Source: an uncultured Paraprevotella sp.
Lineage (GTDB): Bacteria; Bacteroidota; Bacteroidia; Bacteroidales; Bacteroidaceae
Assembly: GCA_900770805.1 (NCBI GenBank)
Contig: CAAGLP010000024.1
Coordinates: forward strand, 1 to 7,809
DNA: 7,809 nucleotides
Reading direction: 5' to 3'
Of this stretch, positions 5,742-7,809 are shown one piece after another; positions within the stretch are counted from its first letter, which is position 1; every line of letters begins with the position of its first letter. Made by a program: the position numbers and the translations under genes. Below the pieces are notes generated by a model. The model did not search any database and was not told the origin of the DNA. It saw nothing but the letters and a program-made list of their open reading frames with translations.

Positions 5742-6689
5742 ATGCATTATGCATTGAGCATTAAGCATTATACCATTGCTATATTCACCCTTCTTGCCCT
5801 CATGTCCTGTGGAGGCAAGAAGGGTGAATTGCGTATTAAGGGAGAAATTAAAGGACTTAATAATGCTGCCCTGACCGTCTTCAGTCGTGATGGTGTAATA
5901 CAGGGAATTGATACCCTACATGTACGCCAAAGCAAGATTGGTTGGTCATGTCCATGCACCAAAGAACACGGGACACTGACTATCGTATATCCTACTTTCT
6001 CCACACTTACTGTATTTGGTGGTAGCGGTGATGTCATTAAAATTGAGGGAGATGCCAAGCAACTAAGTGCGACTAAAGTAAGTGGTAACGAAGCCAACAA
6101 AGCCTATACTGCATTACGTGCACAATTAGAAAACGCAACATCTGAAGCCACAGATAGTCTAATCAAAGCATTCATAAACACAAATCCTAATTCGCCAGTA
6201 ACGAGATTCCTGCAATTAGACGAACTGAGTAAACAGACTCCGGAAGCCTTAAGAAAAGGAACAAAACTACCGAACTTTACCATCGTCACACGTCAAGGTG
6301 ACACCATCACGACTGATTCTCTAAAAGGCAAACATACATTGATGGCTTTTTGGGCTAATTGGCGAGGTGGCACAACAGCTCTTAACACACGCATTCGGAA
6401 ACTGCGCAGACAAGCCAAGAAAGACCTAAAATGCATCTCATACAATATTGATCTAAACACAAACATACTGGACTACGTTGAGCGCACTGATACCATAACT
6501 TGGCACAGTTGTCATGCTCCGACGCTATTCCAGTCTGAACTACCCTCACGCCTTGGCATCCGCGATATTCCTTACTTTATCCTCACAGATACTGCCACAC
6601 GAATTATCTGTACAGGCAGCGATTGGCAAAAGGATATTGAACCGGCACTTACCGAGATTACCTCTCCTAAAGAAGAACAGGCTAAGTAA
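5742..6689 (+). CDS. Lipoprotein with DUF4369-like N-terminus and redox-inactive thioredoxin-like domain
   Basis: The 315-residue product has a signal peptide ending in the lipobox LMSC (Cys23), with no acidic export signal behind it, so it is probably periplasm-facing. Residues about 28-130 resemble DUF4369 (ELRIKGEIKGL, then GIDTLHV and a beta-rich stretch). Residues about 172-300 form a TlpA/AhpC-TSA-like thioredoxin fold: GTKLPNFTIVTRQG, SLKGKHTLMAFWANW, and a likely cis-proline loop DIPYFILTD (Pro277). The active-site loop is W-R-G-G-T (207-211) where active members have W-C-x-x-C, so both redox cysteines are gone (Arg208 and Thr211). Other cysteines remain at 70, 72, 231, 257 and 290. 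ATG 5742 and TTG 5754 are both possible starts; the sequence between belongs to a heptamer repeat. It follows the OmpA-like gene by 12 bp and is likely co-transcribed. A thiol-disulfide role is unlikely; a binding or structural role is inferred. Confidence 0.85.
   Translation: MHYALSIKHYTIAIFTLLALMSCGGKKGELRIKGEIKGLNNAALTVFSRDGVIQGIDTLHVRQSKIGWSCPCTKEHGTLTIVYPTFSTLTVFGGSGDVIKIEGDAKQLSATKVSGNEANKAYTALRAQLENATSEATDSLIKAFINTNPNSPVTRFLQLDELSKQTPEALRKGTKLPNFTIVTRQGDTITTDSLKGKHTLMAFWANWRGGTTALNTRIRKLRRQAKKDLKCISYNIDLNTNILDYVERTDTITWHSCHAPTLFQSELPSRLGIRDIPYFILTDTATRIICTGSDWQKDIEPALTEITSPKEEQAK
5743..5770 (+). repeat. Four tandem heptamers with GCATT core at the start of the second lipoprotein gene
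   Basis: The heptamers TGCATTA, TGCATTG, AGCATTA and AGCATTA lie head to tail from 5743 to 5770, so GCATT recurs every seven bases. The first begins inside the ATG start codon at 5742. Since seven is not a multiple of three, gain or loss of one unit would shift the frame relative to that ATG. The repeat encodes the hydrophilic n-region of the signal peptide. A similar GCATTAT-type low-complexity sequence is familiar from Bacteroidales intergenic DNA (from memory). Confidence 0.7.
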
Positions 6690-6693
6690 GGAG
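6687..6693 (+). promoter_or_regulatory. Shine-Dalgarno-like TAAGGAG overlapping the upstream stop codon
   Basis: TAAGGAG begins with the TAA stop of the second lipoprotein gene. GGAG (6690-6693) ends ten bases before an in-frame ATG at 6704 and 43 bases before the family-consistent ATG at 6737. Such a motif is uncommon in Bacteroidetes. It could favour the 6704 start and couple translation of the permease to that of the lipoprotein, or it could be chance. Confidence 0.35.
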
Positions 6694-6736
6694 ACAGCCA
6701 CATATGCGGCACCAATATCCAGTTCTACCTCTCAAC

Positions 6737-7809
6737 ATGAAATTTGAATTCCTCATATCACGACGCTATCTCTTCTCCAAAAAGAGCCATAACGCAATCA
6801 ACATCGTTTCACTGATTGCTGTTGTAGGAGTAGCTGTAGCCACAATGGCCATGGTAATAGTAATGAGCGTTTTCAATGGGTTCCGAGGTTTAGTTGCCGA
6901 CCTGTTTACCGGTTTCGATCCGGAACTTCGGATAACACCCATTAAGGGGAGTATAATTGACCTGAACGACGACAAGGTTAAAGCACTTGCCGAGAACAAA
7001 AATGTCGCGGTATTCACACCCATAGTGGAAGGCCAAGCACTTGCTGTTACCGAAGATATACAGAAAGTAATAATACTGAAGGGAGTAAGTGACAATTTCC
7101 TCCAACAGTCCAATATCACCGATGCGCTCTACGGAGATGCTGATCCTATACTTCATGTGGACGTCCTGGAATACTGCATTCCTGGCATCCAGCTATGTAA
7201 TCAATTAAGACTGCCTCTGCACTTCTCACAACCCCTGCAAATATTTGCTCCAAAACGTGGAGAACGCATCAATATGGCCAATCCCAAAGCTAGTTTCAAC
7301 CAGGACGCACTGCTCGCTTCCGGCTTAGTCTTCAGTATGCATCAGGCCAAATATGACTCAGAGTATATTCTGTGTTCCATTGGCTTTGCACAAAGATTAT
7401 TTGAACTTGAAGGAAAAGCCACAGCACTGGAAGTGAAACTTGCTCTTGGCAGCGACAGGAGAAATATCGAAAGTTTGCTTGGCGATGAATTCCGTATTCA
7501 AGACCGCTACGAACAACAGGAGGATGTCTTCCGTATCATGCAAATAGAAAAACTTATTTCCTATGCCTTTCTTTGCTTCATCCTGTTTGTCGCCTGCCTG
7601 AACATTATGGGAAGCCTGAACATGCTTATGATAGAGAAGCGTGAAGATATGCAAACACTCTCTGCCCTAGGCTCAACCATAAATCAGACACGTCGTATCT
7701 TCATCCTTGAGGGGCTAATGATAATTTTCGGCGGAGGGCTTGCGGGTATGGCCATAGCCATTGTGTTATGTCTTTTGCAGCAACATTTCGGATTCATCCG
7801 TATGGGACA
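6737..7809 (+). CDS. LolC/LolE-type FtsX family ABC permease, 3' end cut off by window
   Basis: I translated this frame by hand; it stays open for 357 codons to the window edge, of about 410-415 expected. It opens with MKFEFLISRRYLFSKKSHNAI, the usual Bacteroidales start for this family. Membrane segments are visible at about 22-46 (INIVSLIAVVG onwards), about 275-298 (ISYAFLCFILFVACLNIMGSL) and about 320-346 (FILEGLMIIFGGGLAGMAI). Between the first two lies the periplasmic MacB-PCD-like domain, including APKRGERINMANP and SFNQDALLASGLVFS. DRYEQQEDVFRIMQIEK precedes the second segment. LolC/LolE homologues extract lipoproteins from the inner membrane with the ATPase LolD; no ATPase gene is in the window. 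An in-frame ATG at 6704 would add 11 residues. The gap of 47 bp from the preceding gene is compatible with an operon. The substrate is inferred from the family only. Confidence 0.9.
   Translation, partial: MKFEFLISRRYLFSKKSHNAINIVSLIAVVGVAVATMAMVIVMSVFNGFRGLVADLFTGFDPELRITPIKGSIIDLNDDKVKALAENKNVAVFTPIVEGQALAVTEDIQKVIILKGVSDNFLQQSNITDALYGDADPILHVDVLEYCIPGIQLCNQLRLPLHFSQPLQIFAPKRGERINMANPKASFNQDALLASGLVFSMHQAKYDSEYILCSIGFAQRLFELEGKATALEVKLALGSDRRNIESLLGDEFRIQDRYEQQEDVFRIMQIEKLISYAFLCFILFVACLNIMGSLNMLMIEKREDMQTLSALGSTINQTRRIFILEGLMIIFGGGLAGMAIAIVLCLLQQHFGFIRMG

Noticed and set aside
6766..7654. Minus-strand open frames of 85-117 codons within 6766-7654
   Set aside because: They are opposite the FtsX permease, whose plus-strand frame is continuous with clear family motifs and membrane segments.

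Overview
The window looks like a chromosomal segment from a member of the Bacteroidales, most likely a Prevotella-like organism. The grounds are two matches to the Bacteroidetes promoter element TAnnTTTG, two Bacteroidetes-style lipoproteins (one with a DUF4369-type plus thioredoxin-like fold, one with an OmpA-like plus TPR layout), little use of Shine-Dalgarno sequences, and an FtsX-type permease with the N-terminus typical of Bacteroides and Prevotella. There are eight genes. The first and last run off the window. No tRNA, rRNA, CRISPR array, insertion sequence or phage gene was seen.

Left block, minus strand (about 1-2880): aroQ (type II 3-dehydroquinate dehydratase), an SAM-dependent O-methyltransferase, rbfA (30S maturation factor) and yifB/comM (AAA+ Mg-chelatase-like ATPase, 3' end cut off at position 1). 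Gaps of about 14-25 bp suggest one transcript from a well-formed promoter at 2850-2880. The genes are housekeeping in character and do not form one pathway. The methyltransferase lacks a normal ATG start and must use TTG or carry a one-base frameshift.

Centre (2962-3909, plus strand): xerD, a complete tyrosine recombinase with all catalytic residues, divergent from aroQ. It is followed by short hairpins and a T10 run that look like a terminator. The T run lies inside the promoter of the next gene.

Right block, plus strand (3948-7809): a TAnnTTTG promoter drives a 563-residue OmpA-like/TPR lipoprotein with strongly biased codon use. Twelve bases later comes a second lipoprotein whose thioredoxin-like domain has lost both redox cysteines. 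Then comes a LolC/LolE-type FtsX permease, truncated by the window end. These three probably form an envelope operon.

I found no clearly new multi-gene defence or mobile system. The points most worth a second look are the redox-dead thioredoxin-fold lipoprotein and its linkage to the permease, the altered peptidoglycan-binding position in the OmpA-like domain, the overlapping terminator and promoter, the start of the methyltransferase gene, and a heptamer repeat that forms the start of the second lipoprotein gene.
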